Positions 15,046 to 24,700 of a DNA stretch of 64,000 bases are shown here, piece by piece; within the stretch, counting starts at the first letter, position 1; each line of letters starts with the position of its first letter. Origin of the DNA: Clostridia bacterium (GTDB lineage: Bacteria > Bacillota > Clostridia > Oscillospirales > CAG-272); the NCBI GenBank assembly GCA_017482055.1, contig JAFUOH010000017.1, positions 1-64,000 of the forward strand, read 5' to 3'. The position numbers and the translations under genes are program-made. The notes beneath the pieces were generated by a model. It saw nothing but the letters and a program-made list of their open reading frames with translations. It had not been told where the DNA came from and made no database searches.

Positions 15046-16719
15046 ATGAAACAGCAGATCATTGTCAAAAACATAAAGCTCCCGCTTACCGCCTGCGTGG
15101 AGGAGGCGTATGCGGCGGCAAAACACAGGCTGGCGCTCACAGACAGCGAATATATTTCCGCCGCGCTCCATAAGCGCTCCATTGATGCACGCAGACGCAG
15201 TGATGTACCGATGTTTGTCTATTCAGTCACGGTCGAATGCGATATCGGCAGCAAAAAGGCGGCAAAGCTCACAAAAACCGCGGATACGGAAATAGTACAT
15301 CGCGAGCCGTTAACACCCAAATACGGCACACGACCGCTCACATCTCGTCCGCTCGTAGTAGGCTTCGGACCCGCAGGTATGTTCGCGGCGCTCATGCTTG
15401 CCGAGCACGGCTACAGACCACTTGTCATTGAGCGCGGCGGCGATATAAAATCACGCAGTGCGGCAGTGAATGAGTTCATACGCACGGGACGGCTCAACAC
15501 CTCCACCAACATCCAGTTCGGTGCGGGCGGCGCGGGAACCTTCTCCGACGGCAAGCTGGTCACTCGCATAAACGATCCGCGCTGTACCTATGTGCTGGAA
15601 CGCTTTGTAGAGTTCGGCGCTCCGGAAGAAATACTGTGGCTGGCAAAGCCTCATGTGGGCACCGATCGACTGCTGTCGGTGGTCGAAGGTATGGCAGAGC
15701 GCATCCGAGCGCTTGGCGGCGAGATCAGATTTGACACACAGCTCACCGATCTCACGCTTGAAAACGGACAAGTCACCTCAGCTGAGCTCACCTCGCACAA
15801 TGTACGCGATCACACACAGTGCAGTGCGGTGATTCTCGCCGTGGGTCACAGTGCCCGTGACACTTATGATATGTTAGCGGCTCGCGGATTTGTACTTATT
15901 CCCAAGCCCTTTTCCGTGGGTGTTCGCGCCGAGCACCTGCAGTGCGATATCGACGCGGCGTTATACGGTGACGCGGCAGGTCTGACAGATAAAAACGGCA
16001 GGCGCATCCTTCCGCCCGGCGAATATTCGCTGTCGTGGCGTGAGCCTCAGAGCGGACTTCGCTCCGACACCGCACGCGGCGTGTACAGCTTCTGTATGTG
16101 TCCCGGCGGCGAAGTCATGGCATCCGCAAGCGAGGAAGGCGGAGTTGTCACCAACGGCATGAGCCGTTACGCCCGTAACGGCGTGAATGCCAATGCCGCC
16201 ATAGCAGTGTCTGTATTCCCCGAGGATGTGGGCGGCACATGGCAGGATGGCGTAGTTTTCCAGCGCAGACTTGAACGTGCGGCATATAATGCCGCCGACA
16301 CGGGTGAGCATGACTACCGCGCTCCGGTGGAAACACTCGGCGATTTTCTTGACGGCAAGACCTCTCATTTCACCGAGCCGAGCCGCGTCAAACCAACCTA
16401 TCGTAACGGCGTTTACACCCTGTGTGACCTTTCGTCGATACTGCCGGGATTTGTCACTGATATGCTAAGAAAGGGCTTTGGTAATTTCGGAAGAAAAATC
16501 AAAGGCTTCGATGCCCGTGATACAGTGCTGACGGGCGTTGAGACCCGCACCTCGTCACCCGTGCGCATCCCGCGCGGTGAGGAGCTGACCGCCTCTGCGG
16601 CGAACAATCTCTACCCCTGCGGTGAGGGTGCAGGCTACGCCGGCGGCATCACCAGTGCCGCAGTTGACGGCATCAACACGGCAATGAGACTCATGAGTTT
16701 ATGGGCACCGCTTGAATAA
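15046..16719 (+). CDS. FAD-dependent dehydrogenase (COG2509-type)
   Basis: A 557-residue uncharacterised flavoprotein. An N-terminal ~90-residue domain with many basic residues precedes a Rossmann FAD site GFGPAGMFAALMLAEHGY at about 106-123 with the ribose-binding Glu in VIERG. Further FAD contacts are in NTSTNIQFGAGGAGTFSDG and the C-terminal PCGEGAGYAGGITSAAVDG. It belongs to the widely conserved cytosolic family of Firmicutes and others with no established substrate. ATG at 15046 has GGAG at the right distance; an upstream TTG at 15034 does not. The gene lies 25 bp before the PHP-domain gene. Confidence 0.87.
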   Translation: MKQQIIVKNIKLPLTACVEEAYAAAKHRLALTDSEYISAALHKRSIDARRRSDVPMFVYSVTVECDIGSKKAAKLTKTADTEIVHREPLTPKYGTRPLTSRPLVVGFGPAGMFAALMLAEHGYRPLVIERGGDIKSRSAAVNEFIRTGRLNTSTNIQFGAGGAGTFSDGKLVTRINDPRCTYVLERFVEFGAPEEILWLAKPHVGTDRLLSVVEGMAERIRALGGEIRFDTQLTDLTLENGQVTSAELTSHNVRDHTQCSAVILAVGHSARDTYDMLAARGFVLIPKPFSVGVRAEHLQCDIDAALYGDAAGLTDKNGRRILPPGEYSLSWREPQSGLRSDTARGVYSFCMCPGGEVMASASEEGGVVTNGMSRYARNGVNANAAIAVSVFPEDVGGTWQDGVVFQRRLERAAYNAADTGEHDYRAPVETLGDFLDGKTSHFTEPSRVKPTYRNGVYTLCDLSSILPGFVTDMLRKGFGNFGRKIKGFDARDTVLTGVETRTSSPVRIPRGEELTASAANNLYPCGEGAGYAGGITSAAVDGINTAMRLMSLWAPLE

Positions 16720-16744
16720 ACATTGATGGAGGTATAAAAACGAT

Positions 16745-18586
16745 ATGCACAAAATAGAAAACCGTCTGCGCTTTACAGGCGAGGCGGAAGCAACAGTATA
16801 TTTTTGCACTGACGGCACGGCGGCTATCACCTATACTTCCGACAGAGCACTTACATACCGTCTTGCCGATGCATGGAACAGTGAGATATCTGTCGGATGT
16901 GCCGAGCATGCAGAGCTTCCATTGCCGCAGAGCGGTAATTACAGATTGACATTTTCGGCGGATATGGGCGGTACCGCAGTGATCACGCTTCACTGCGAGG
17001 ATAATGTGCTGCCCTACATTATGCCCGGTGTGGGCGTGCTGTGGGAACACGGCGGTATTTTCCCGATGCTGCTCGACAGAGATCAGCCGCATACATTATG
17101 GCTTCTGTCGGCAGACGACGACAGTACCGACACTTCAGCGGTCATCAAGGGCATCGACTACGGCGAGGATGTCTCCATAACAGTGAAAGGCGAGCTCTTC
17201 ACCGCCGATTGGTATCCAAAAATGACACGACCATGGTTCTGGCATTCGGCAGAACTGCCGAATGTTGCTTTGATGCGTATTGATCTGCCGCCATGCAAAT
17301 CCGACGTACGTTTCACCGCCTACAATCGAGTCGTGACAGCGCTTGAGGAGCCAAAGCATAAATTCACCTTCGGAGCGCTGATCCCACGAGTTACCGACGC
17401 CCAAGGCAATGCCATAGATGCACGGGTTGAGGTGTTTGTGGGAAACGAGCGTGTCGCGCTGTCCGACCGATTTGCGCATGAGGACACGCCGATACATCTG
17501 CCTCTCGGGCGCTATAAACTGCGTGCGTCACACGGCATATTTTGGAGCGAAGCCGAGGTGACGGCAGATGTCACCTTGGATACTACCGAAGTCACATTTA
17601 CCCTTAATGAAACGGTAAAGCTTCCAAATGGTTGGTTGCTCGGTGAGCTTCATACGCACTCATCTCTTGAAGATGCAACGCTGTTTCCGAAGCATGTCAT
17701 GCGTGCGGCTCGTGCCTGCGGACGAAATTTCTGCTTTATGACCGATAAGGACGTAGGCTTACTTGATAAATTCGGACTGCACGAATGCGACCTTGACGGA
17801 AACTTTCTTGCTTTTCCCGGGCAGGAGATCATGTGTCATGAGCTCCACACGAATGTACTGAACCCGTCCCACAGAATACACAATCCCGAAGCGGAGGATC
17901 TTGGCGCGGTTAACCGCGATATCGAAGTTAAAACAGAGAAATGGCTCTGCGAATACCGCAAGATGAAAAAAGAACGCCCCTGTCTTATCATGCACAACCA
18001 CCCCGAACACCGCACCGAGGTAATGAAGCGCGGGAAACCCTACTTCCGCTCATGGTGGGTATCGGATATGTTCGGCGATGACTATCATCTCGTGGAAAAC
18101 TGCGGCTACACGGGCTGGTTTGACCGTCTGAACCGCGGACGCAGGATTTACGCCGCCTGGACCGGTGACGGACATGACTGTACGCTGATGTATCCGGGTA
18201 AGGAAGGTGTTTGCGTATATACAGGAGGCGAGCTTTCGGCGGAAGCGGTGATAAGCGCTCTTGAATCGGGACGCTTCTTCTCCTGCCGCGCTCCCGGAGC
18301 GTTTATTGATATCAGCCGTGCCGAAGCTAATGGTATCAGAGTCATCGCCAAGTCGCCGATTGAAATTGAATTTATTGAGATAATAGCCGACGGACAAGTG
18401 AGCACTGAGATACCCGGCAACAGAAAAAGAGAGATCGACATAATATGCGAACTCCCTGCGAATACACATTGGTGCTTGGCACGCTTAAAGCTCTGCGGCG
18501 GCGATTGGAACGCGACACTGCACAGCTTCACCCCATTTATGGAAGCAGGCTTTGCGGCATTCACCAATCCGCTGTTCCTTTGGTGA
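16745..18586 (+). CDS. CehA/McbA-type PHP-domain metallohydrolase
   Basis: A 613-residue protein whose C-terminal half is a PHP-type metal-dependent hydrolase: LGELHTHSSLEDA gives metal ligands His303 and His305, MTDKDVG follows at about 332, and MHNHPEH near 417 adds further ligands. The N-terminal ~290 residues are beta-rich and resemble carbohydrate- or Ig-like modules. There is no signal peptide, so it is cytoplasmic. CehA/McbA relatives cleave carbamates or phosphoesters; the substrate here is unknown. Ribosome binding site GGAGG lies 12 bp before the ATG. A terminator stands ~150 bp downstream. Confidence 0.82.
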   Translation: MHKIENRLRFTGEAEATVYFCTDGTAAITYTSDRALTYRLADAWNSEISVGCAEHAELPLPQSGNYRLTFSADMGGTAVITLHCEDNVLPYIMPGVGVLWEHGGIFPMLLDRDQPHTLWLLSADDDSTDTSAVIKGIDYGEDVSITVKGELFTADWYPKMTRPWFWHSAELPNVALMRIDLPPCKSDVRFTAYNRVVTALEEPKHKFTFGALIPRVTDAQGNAIDARVEVFVGNERVALSDRFAHEDTPIHLPLGRYKLRASHGIFWSEAEVTADVTLDTTEVTFTLNETVKLPNGWLLGELHTHSSLEDATLFPKHVMRAARACGRNFCFMTDKDVGLLDKFGLHECDLDGNFLAFPGQEIMCHELHTNVLNPSHRIHNPEAEDLGAVNRDIEVKTEKWLCEYRKMKKERPCLIMHNHPEHRTEVMKRGKPYFRSWWVSDMFGDDYHLVENCGYTGWFDRLNRGRRIYAAWTGDGHDCTLMYPGKEGVCVYTGGELSAEAVISALESGRFFSCRAPGAFIDISRAEANGIRVIAKSPIEIEFIEIIADGQVSTEIPGNRKREIDIICELPANTHWCLARLKLCGGDWNATLHSFTPFMEAGFAAFTNPLFLW

Positions 18587-18738
18587 AATAAAAGCGGGGA
18601 ATTTTTTCTCAAACTGCGAATCACGGTAAAACTTCTGCCGTCCCCCGTGAAGATCGGCGAAACACCGCTTATTTATGCAGTGTATCGGAAGATACGGCAA
18701 CTCTGTTTTACCGCATCACCCTGCAAAAGCATAATATC

Positions 18739-18785
18739 AAAAACCGCTCGAAAACCGAGGATTCGGGAGCATTCGAGCGGTTTTT
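18739..18785 (+). terminator. Rho-independent terminator downstream of the PHP-domain gene
   Basis: AAAAACCGCTCGAA (18739-18752) pairs perfectly with TTCGAGCGGTTTTT (18772-18785), giving a 14-bp stem and T5 tail. The 150 bp between the gene end and this hairpin contain no further open gene that I can support. Confidence 0.9.
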
Positions 18786-18867
18786 CGCTTTTTTGCGGAC
18801 AAATTTCCGAAAAATTCGGGCTTAACATAAAAAAATCGCGGATATTTCAAGAATTTTGCAAAAACTA

Positions 18868-18896
18868 TTGACTTTTTATATCATCTCTGCTACAAT
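18868..18896 (+). promoter_or_regulatory. Promoter of potABCD
   Basis: TTGACT (18868-18873), 17-bp spacer, TACAAT (18891-18896). Transcription should start near 18903, giving an untranslated leader of roughly 185 nt. Confidence 0.82.
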
Positions 18897-18902
18897 ATTG
18901 CT

Positions 18903-19087
18903 GTCACCATTATTATCGTGTGACAAACGGAGTGTACACGCACCCAATCGTGTGTGCGCCTGCGATTTGTTTTGCCATCTCTTTCCGGTCGTCCGATGCC
19001 GCATGTCGGAGTATTGGTTCGGGGTGTTTTTTTTCGTAAGGCGTGAAAAAATATATTCATCACAGAAGGAGCTATCGAAACAAGAAG
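18903..19087 (+). promoter_or_regulatory. Long structured leader of potABCD with possible attenuator
   Basis: The leader can fold in two ways. CACGCAC (18937-18943) pairs with GTGTGTG (18950-18956) in a local hairpin. Alternatively CACCCAAT (18941-18948) pairs with the segment ATTGG..GGTG (19013-19026), closing a branched fold that ends exactly at a T8 run (19027-19034), as in a terminator. The two pairings share bases. No known riboswitch class is recognised. Confidence 0.4.
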
Positions 19088-20194
19088 ATGAACAAAAACA
19101 AAATCATTGAACTGAAAAACATCACAATGGAATACGACGGTGAACAGATACTGAAAGGTATCAACCTCGATATCCATGACAAGGAATTCGTCACTCTGCT
19201 GGGTCCCTCAGGCTGCGGCAAGACGACCACACTTCGTATCGTCGGAGGCTTCATAACGCCCGATTCGGGAGACGTGTTTTTCGGCGGCAAGCGCGTCAAC
19301 GATGTACCGCCTTATAAACGCCCCGTCAATACGGTTTTTCAGAAATACGCTCTATTTCCCCATCTGAACGTTTACGAAAATGTCGCGTTCGGTCTGCGCC
19401 TCAAAAAAGTATCCGAGCCCGAAATATCCCGCCGTGTGGGCGAGATGCTGGAGCTTGTAGATCTTAAAGGCTACGACAAACGCGGTGTGAATCAGCTCTC
19501 GGGCGGTCAGCAGCAGCGTATTGCCATCGCTCGCGCGCTTATCAATAACCCCAAGGTGCTGCTCCTCGATGAGCCCCTCGGCGCGCTTGACTTAAAGCTG
19601 CGCAAGGAAATGCAGATCGAGCTTAAAAAGATACAGCAGCGCATGGAGATCACCTTTATTTATGTTACACACGACCAGGAGGAGGCGCTTACCATGAGCG
19701 ACACCGTGGTCGTTATGAAGGACGGTACCATCCAACAGATCGGTACGCCCCAGGATATCTACAACGAGCCCGTAAACTCCTTTGTCGCCGACTTTATCGG
19801 CGAGTCCAACATCCTTCCGGGCATTATGCACCGCGACCGACTGGTCGAATTCGCAGGAAACAACTTTGAATGCGTTGACGGCGGCTTTGACCCCATGGAA
19901 CCCGTGGATGTTGTTATCCGTCCCGAAGATATTAAGCTCACCCCCGCATCGGACGATGCACTTAACGGTGTCGTCGAAAACGTTACCTTCAAGGGCGTAC
20001 ACTACGAGATCATTGTAAAGGCGTATTCCGACACATGGATGATACACTCCACTAAAGCCCCGAATGTGGGCGAGGTGGTCGGTATCACGCTTACTCCCGA
20101 GGATATCCACATCATGAAGAAGAGCGAGGTCAAGAAGGTCAACTACTTCAAGTCCGATCTCACGGAGGGCAGCGACATTGAGCAAAAAATCTAA
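19088..20194 (+). CDS. potA: Spermidine/putrescine ABC transporter ATP-binding protein
   Basis: Energises polyamine import. The 368-residue protein has Walker [10 protein letters not shown], the Q-loop [18 protein letters not shown], signature LSGGQQQR, Walker [13 protein letters not shown] and the H-loop VTHDQEEA, then a C-terminal TOBE-type regulatory domain from about residue 240. ATG at 19088 is used although AAGGAG is 16 bp away; an in-frame GTG at 19043 lacks a good site. It is first in a tightly overlapping potABCD operon (potB overlaps by 17 bp). Confidence 0.94.
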   Translation: MNKNKIIELKNITMEYDGEQILKGINLDIHDKEFVTLLGPSGCGKTTTLRIVGGFITPDSGDVFFGGKRVNDVPPYKRPVNTVFQKYALFPHLNVYENVAFGLRLKKVSEPEISRRVGEMLELVDLKGYDKRGVNQLSGGQQQRIAIARALINNPKVLLLDEPLGALDLKLRKEMQIELKKIQQRMEITFIYVTHDQEEALTMSDTVVVMKDGTIQQIGTPQDIYNEPVNSFVADFIGESNILPGIMHRDRLVEFAGNNFECVDGGFDPMEPVDVVIRPEDIKLTPASDDALNGVVENVTFKGVHYEIIVKAYSDTWMIHSTKAPNVGEVVGITLTPEDIHIMKKSEVKKVNYFKSDLTEGSDIEQKI

Positions 20195-21134
20195 ATACGC
20201 TGCTGTCCCATACCTTGTATGGATGGTAATATTTATCCTTGTGCCGCTCATTCTGATCGGTGTGTTCGCGTTCACCACTACCGTACAGGTGGACTCCGAG
20301 GGCAATGTGCTCACCACCGAGGAATACGACACATATGTGGCAGACCTTATCGCCGAGTACGATGAGATCGGCGAGGATTACGACATAAACGAGCTGCTTG
20401 AAAACGATGATATCACCGAAAAAACCGTGTTCACGTTGGCTCACATTTTGGAGGTCAGCAAATATTCCTCCGTGCTCATCAATTCTGCGTGGCTTGCACT
20501 GATCGCCACCGCGATCTGTCTTGTCATCGCATATCCACTTGCCTATATGATCTCGCGCATGCGCGAATCTCGTCAGAAGCTGGCGCTTATGCTCGTTATG
20601 CTTCCCATGTGGATGAACTTCCTGCTTCGCACCTACGCATGGATGACCCTGCTTGAAAAGAACGGACTTATCAACAAGCTGTTCGGGCTCATCGGTCTCG
20701 GTCCCTTTGAAATGATCAACACCCAAGGGGCGGTAGTGCTCGGCATGATCTACAACTACCTGCCCTTTATGATCCTCCCGCTCTATTCCGTCATGACCAA
20801 GATCGACAGCCGCACTATTGAGGCTGCGCAGGACCTTGGCGCAAACGGCATTCAGGTGCTGGGACGCGTCATTATCCCGCTGTCCATGCCCGGCGTGGCA
20901 ACGGGTATCACACAGGTATTCGTTCCGTCCATCTCCACCTTTATTATCTCCAGAATGCTGGGCGGCGGCACCAATATGCTTATCGGTGACCTTATCGACC
21001 TGCAGTTCCTGGGCAACGCCTACAACCCGAGCCTGGGTGCGGCGATATCGCTCGTGCTGATGGTATTCATCATCCTCTGCATGTCGATCACCAATCAGCT
21101 CGACAATGAGGACATGGAAGGGGTGCTGATGTGA
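20178..21134 (+). CDS. potB: Spermidine/putrescine ABC transporter permease PotB
   Basis: Inner-membrane permease subunit, 318 residues, with about six helices and the EAA loop [25 protein letters not shown] (read in two parts, residues 214-238) that contacts PotA. The start is TTG at 20178, spaced 9 bp from GGAGG inside potA. An extra acidic stretch of about 60 residues ([19 protein letters not shown] onward, [12 protein letters not shown]) lies between the first and second helices on the outer face and is longer than in E. coli PotB. It overlaps potC by 4 bp. Confidence 0.93.
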   Translation: MSKKSKYAAVPYLVWMVIFILVPLILIGVFAFTTTVQVDSEGNVLTTEEYDTYVADLIAEYDEIGEDYDINELLENDDITEKTVFTLAHILEVSKYSSVLINSAWLALIATAICLVIAYPLAYMISRMRESRQKLALMLVMLPMWMNFLLRTYAWMTLLEKNGLINKLFGLIGLGPFEMINTQGAVVLGMIYNYLPFMILPLYSVMTKIDSRTIEAAQDLGANGIQVLGRVIIPLSMPGVATGITQVFVPSISTFIISRMLGGGTNMLIGDLIDLQFLGNAYNPSLGAAISLVLMVFIILCMSITNQLDNEDMEGVLM

Positions 21135-21931
21135 GAAAGATTACTTCGAAGCTGTATATCGCACTGGTATTCCTATTCCTCTACGCGCCTATCTTCGTGC
21201 TCATCGCATACTCCTTCAACGAGTCGAAGAGCCGTACCGTATGGACAGGCTTCACCTTTGACTGGTATGTTAAGCTGTTCAATAATGAGGTCATCTTAAA
21301 GAGCCTCGCCAACACCCTTATCATCGCGCTTATCGCAGCGGTAGTCTCCACTATTCTCGGAACTCTCGCGGCTATCGGTATCTACAACATGAAAAAGTGG
21401 CTGCGCACCGCAATAGTCAACATTACTTATATTCCGATCATGAATTCCGAGATGGTTACGGGTGTTTCGCTGATGCTGCTTTTCGTGGCGCTGAACATCG
21501 ACCTCGGCTATTTCACCCTGATCCTGGCACACATCACCTTCTGCGTGCCGTATGTTATCCTAAATGTGCTTCCGAAGCTGCGTCAGATGAACCACAATCT
21601 TTATGATGCGGCTCTGGACCTTGGCTGTAATCCCATACAGGCATTCAGACATGTTATCGTGCCCGAGATCATGCCGGGTATCGTAACAGGCTTTCTGATG
21701 TCGCTGACCTATTCCATCGACGATTTCATCATAAGCTACTTCACAACAGGTGCAAACTCTCAGACCCTGCCCATCACCATCTACTCGATGACTCGCCGCA
21801 AGGTATCCCCCGAGGTTAACGCACTGTCTGCTATCATCTTCGTTGTAGTGCTGCTCATACTGCTTATTATGAACTTCAAGGACATCCGTGACTCTGCGCC
21901 TAAGAAGCGCAGAAAAGGAGGTGCGGCATGA
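21131..21931 (+). CDS. potC: Spermidine/putrescine ABC transporter permease PotC
   Basis: Second permease subunit, 266 residues, with the typical start LYIALVFLFLYAPIFVLIAYSFNES and the EAA-like loop DAALDLGCNPIQAFRHVIVP. It pairs with PotB to form the channel. The start is GTG at 21131, inside an ATGTGA overlap with the potB stop, so translation is coupled; it likewise overlaps potD by 4 bp. The C-terminus is highly basic (KKRRKGG), consistent with the positive-inside rule. Confidence 0.94.
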   Translation: MRKITSKLYIALVFLFLYAPIFVLIAYSFNESKSRTVWTGFTFDWYVKLFNNEVILKSLANTLIIALIAAVVSTILGTLAAIGIYNMKKWLRTAIVNITYIPIMNSEMVTGVSLMLLFVALNIDLGYFTLILAHITFCVPYVILNVLPKLRQMNHNLYDAALDLGCNPIQAFRHVIVPEIMPGIVTGFLMSLTYSIDDFIISYFTTGANSQTLPITIYSMTRRKVSPEVNALSAIIFVVVLLILLIMNFKDIRDSAPKKRRKGGAA

Positions 21932-23160
21932 AAAAGCTCAGTCTCTTTTTAGCCGCCGCACTCCTGACGGCTGCAGTTTCCCCTATAGGAGTCAGCGCAT
22001 CCGACACGGAGGAGCTCACCTATTCAGACAGTGTCGATTGGGATAAGTTCCGCGGTCAGAACATTACGATAAATGTCTACAACTGGGGCGAATACATCTC
22101 CGTGGACGACGGCACCGAAGGCGCATTCGACACCAATCGAGCATTCGAGGAGCTGACGGGTATTGACGTCAACTATACCAACTTCGCCTCCAACGAAGAG
22201 CTGTATGCGAAGCTAAAAAACGGAGGCTCGTCCTACGACATCATCATCCCCTCCGACTACATGATCGCGAGAATGATAAACGAGAACATGCTTGAGAAGC
22301 TGGATTATTCAAACATCCCCAACTTCGAGCTACTTATCTCCGACGACTTTAAGGGAATGGACTACGACCCGAACGACGAATATTCGGTACCCTACATGTG
22401 GGGTATGGTGGGTCTTATTTACAACACTACGCTGGTCGATCCGGAGGACGATGTTTACAGCTGGAATATCCTGTGGAACGAAAAGTACGCAGGCGACATT
22501 CTAATGTTCTCCAACTCCCGTGATGCGTTCATGATCGCCGAAAAGTATCTCGGCTACTCCATGAACACCACCGACGAGCAGGAGCTACGTCATGCGGCGA
22601 GCGCTCTCACAGATCAAAAGCTGCTCGTACAGGCGTATGTTATGGATGAGATCTTTGATAAGATGATCGGCGGCGAGGCGGCGCTTGCGCCTTACTACGC
22701 GGGTGACGCGCTAACCATGATCGCCGACAATCCCGAGCTTGCATACGCAGTTCCGAGGGAGGGCACCAATCTGTTCGTGGATGCCATGTGTATCCCCAAA
22801 GGCGCTAAAAACAAGGAGGCTGCGGAGTTGTACATCAACTTCATGTGCGAGACCCTTGTGGCGCTTCGCAACTGCGAGTACATCGGTTATTCCACCCCGC
22901 AGAAATACGTGCTCGATTATCTTGATCCCGAGCTTGCAAACGATCCCATCGCTTATCCCGATGAAGCAACGCTTGCAAACACCGAAGCTTTCATCGCACT
23001 GCCGAACGCGACCACTCAGCTTATTGACGAGCTGTGGACATCCATCCTTACCGCGTCTGAAGCGGAGCCGTGGACTATCCCCGTCTTTCTGCTCGCCTGC
23101 CTCGGTTTATCCATCGGCATAAACGTTTACAGGCAAGTAAAAAAGAAACGCAATGTGTGA
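21928..23160 (+). CDS. potD: Polyamine-binding protein PotD with C-terminal membrane anchor
   Basis: Extracellular substrate receptor, 410 residues. A signal peptide (MKKLSLFLAAALLTAAVSP) leads into a periplasmic-binding-protein type 2 fold with INVYNWGEYISVDDG and YDIIIPSDYMIARM, as in PotD/PotF. There is no lipobox Cys. Instead residues ~383-402 (IPVFLLACLGLSIGINVY) form a hydrophobic helix followed by KKKRNV, predicting a C-terminal membrane anchor rather than a lipid anchor. ATG at 21928 follows AAAGGAGGTGCGGC and overlaps potC. Confidence 0.93.
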   Translation: MKKLSLFLAAALLTAAVSPIGVSASDTEELTYSDSVDWDKFRGQNITINVYNWGEYISVDDGTEGAFDTNRAFEELTGIDVNYTNFASNEELYAKLKNGGSSYDIIIPSDYMIARMINENMLEKLDYSNIPNFELLISDDFKGMDYDPNDEYSVPYMWGMVGLIYNTTLVDPEDDVYSWNILWNEKYAGDILMFSNSRDAFMIAEKYLGYSMNTTDEQELRHAASALTDQKLLVQAYVMDEIFDKMIGGEAALAPYYAGDALTMIADNPELAYAVPREGTNLFVDAMCIPKGAKNKEAAELYINFMCETLVALRNCEYIGYSTPQKYVLDYLDPELANDPIAYPDEATLANTEAFIALPNATTQLIDELWTSILTASEAEPWTIPVFLLACLGLSIGINVYRQVKKKRNV

Positions 23161-23185
23161 ATAAACGCTGATTAATAGCCATAGT

Positions 23186-23258
23186 AGGGACCGGCGTCCC
23201 GACGGTCTGTCAGGTGCGATAACCGCACCCGATACGAACTGTCGGGACGCCGGTCCCT
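23186..23258. repeat. Large GC-rich palindrome downstream of potD
   Basis: An 18-bp perfect inverted repeat (arms 23186-23203 and 23241-23258, AGGGACCGGCGTCCCGAC and its complement) encloses a second hairpin GGTGCG/CGCACC (23213-23218 with 23224-23229). No T run follows, so it is not a standard terminator. It resembles REP-type intergenic palindromes. Confidence 0.8.
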
Positions 23259-23343
23259 CCATAATCGGCACATTGCCTCATTGATTTCGCCGCAAATCGG
23301 GAAATTATTGTCTTATTATATAAGTTTTATAGCTTATTTTGCA

Positions 23344-23372
23344 TTGAATTATATTACCGCATATATTATAAT
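23344..23372 (+). promoter_or_regulatory. Promoter of the Gfo/Idh/MocA gene
   Basis: TTGAAT (23344-23349), 17-bp spacer, TATAAT (23367-23372) in an AT-rich stretch about 50 bp before the start codon. Confidence 0.72.
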
Positions 23373-23420
23373 AATTTAAGCGGATATTTTAAACACATTT
23401 TTGAAAGGAGCAATATATAC

Positions 23421-24653
23421 ATGGAAAAAGTCAGAGTTGGCTGGGTAGGTCTCGGAGCCAGGGGCCTCGGGCTTTTAAAAATGGTGCTCAATAATATGCC
23501 CGATGTGGACATTGTGGGAGTCTGCGACCTTTATGAGGACAGAACCGAGTGTGGACGTGCGGCAGTTGAAGAACAGCGTGGTTATTCGCCGGTCACGACA
23601 GACGATTACCGCAGACTGCTTGAACGAGACGATATTGACGCCATCATCACCCCGTCGGCATGGGAGGCGCACACGGACATCTGTATTGACTCCATGCTTG
23701 CAGGCAAGCGTGTTGCTGTGGAGGTTGGTGGTGCTTACTCCATCGAGCAGTGCTGGGAGCTGGTACGCACCTACGAACGCACGGGCGTTCACTGCATGAT
23801 GCTTGAAAACTGCTGCTACGGCAAGGAGGAAATGACCATTCTCAATATGGTCAAGAAGGGGCTTTTCGGCGAGCTCGTCCACTGCGAGGGCGGCTACCGT
23901 CATGACCTTCGCGACGAGATCGCACTCGGTAACATCAACCGCCACTACAGACTCCGTAACTACAAGAACCGCAACGGTGAGCTTTACCCCACCCACGAGC
24001 TCGGTCCTCTCGCCAAGTATCTTAACATCAATCGCGGCAACCGCATGACCATGCTCACCTCCATGTCCTCCAAAGCTGTAGGCGTACATGACTGGATAAT
24101 GCGCAACAAGGGCGAGAATTTCGAAAATGCCGACCATCGCTTCACTCAGGGCGACGTCGTCACCACCTCCATCAAGTGCGCGCATGGCGAGACCATCGTG
24201 CTTACCCACGATACCACGCTGCCCCGCGGTTACTCACGCGGCAATGTTGTCCAGGGGACACGCGGAATATGGAGCGAGGACAGGCACGGCATACTCCTTG
24301 ACGGTATGGGCGAGGGCAATTCCTGGGCGCACAAATTCACACCCATAGAGGAGTTTTACGGCGAGCATATGCATCCGCTGTGGAAGAACTATGAGGTAGT
24401 CGGCGGACACGGAGGCATGGACTATCTTGTCATGCGCGCGTTCATCGAATCGGTGAAGAACGACACCGAGCCTCCGATCGACGTATACGACACCGCGGCT
24501 TGGATGAGCATCACAGTACTCTCGGAAAACTCCATCGCCTGCGGTTCCATGCCCGTAGCGATCCCCGATTTCACCAACGGCAAGTGGACGCATAGGAAAC
24601 CTCATGTACGCTCAAGATACTGCCTTGACGAGGTATGCGAGGATCTGTTCTGA
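23421..24653 (+). CDS. Gfo/Idh/MocA-family oxidoreductase
   Basis: An NAD(P)-dependent sugar or inositol-type dehydrogenase, or a GH109-like NAD-using glycosidase, 410 residues. The N-terminal Rossmann motif is VGWVGLGARGLGLLKM, followed by the adenine-ribose Asp in VGVCDLYEDR. The family EKP-like region is replaced by VAVEVGGAY near residue 97. The second domain contains GGYRHDLRDEIALGN and HELGPLAKYLNINRG, resembling GH109 members. No signal peptide was seen. The gene stands alone between its own promoter and a terminator. Substrate is unknown. Confidence 0.85.
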   Translation: MEKVRVGWVGLGARGLGLLKMVLNNMPDVDIVGVCDLYEDRTECGRAAVEEQRGYSPVTTDDYRRLLERDDIDAIITPSAWEAHTDICIDSMLAGKRVAVEVGGAYSIEQCWELVRTYERTGVHCMMLENCCYGKEEMTILNMVKKGLFGELVHCEGGYRHDLRDEIALGNINRHYRLRNYKNRNGELYPTHELGPLAKYLNINRGNRMTMLTSMSSKAVGVHDWIMRNKGENFENADHRFTQGDVVTTSIKCAHGETIVLTHDTTLPRGYSRGNVVQGTRGIWSEDRHGILLDGMGEGNSWAHKFTPIEEFYGEHMHPLWKNYEVVGGHGGMDYLVMRAFIESVKNDTEPPIDVYDTAAWMSITVLSENSIACGSMPVAIPDFTNGKWTHRKPHVRSRYCLDEVCEDLF

Positions 24654-24668
24654 TATCTCAAGCATAAC

Positions 24669-24694
24669 AAAAGGGACTGTCTGCAGTCCCTTTT
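24669..24694. terminator. Bidirectional terminator between the Gfo/Idh/MocA gene and ktrA
   Basis: AAAAGGGACT (24669-24678) pairs perfectly with AGTCCCTTTT (24685-24694) around a 6-nt loop. The A/T ends give a U tract in both directions, serving the two convergent genes. Confidence 0.88.
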
Positions 24695-24700
24695 GCATTC

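Noticed and set aside
23475-24209. A 244-codon antisense frame inside the Gfo/Idh/MocA gene
   Set aside because: Codon-bias shadow of a GC-rich third position; no start signal or domain.
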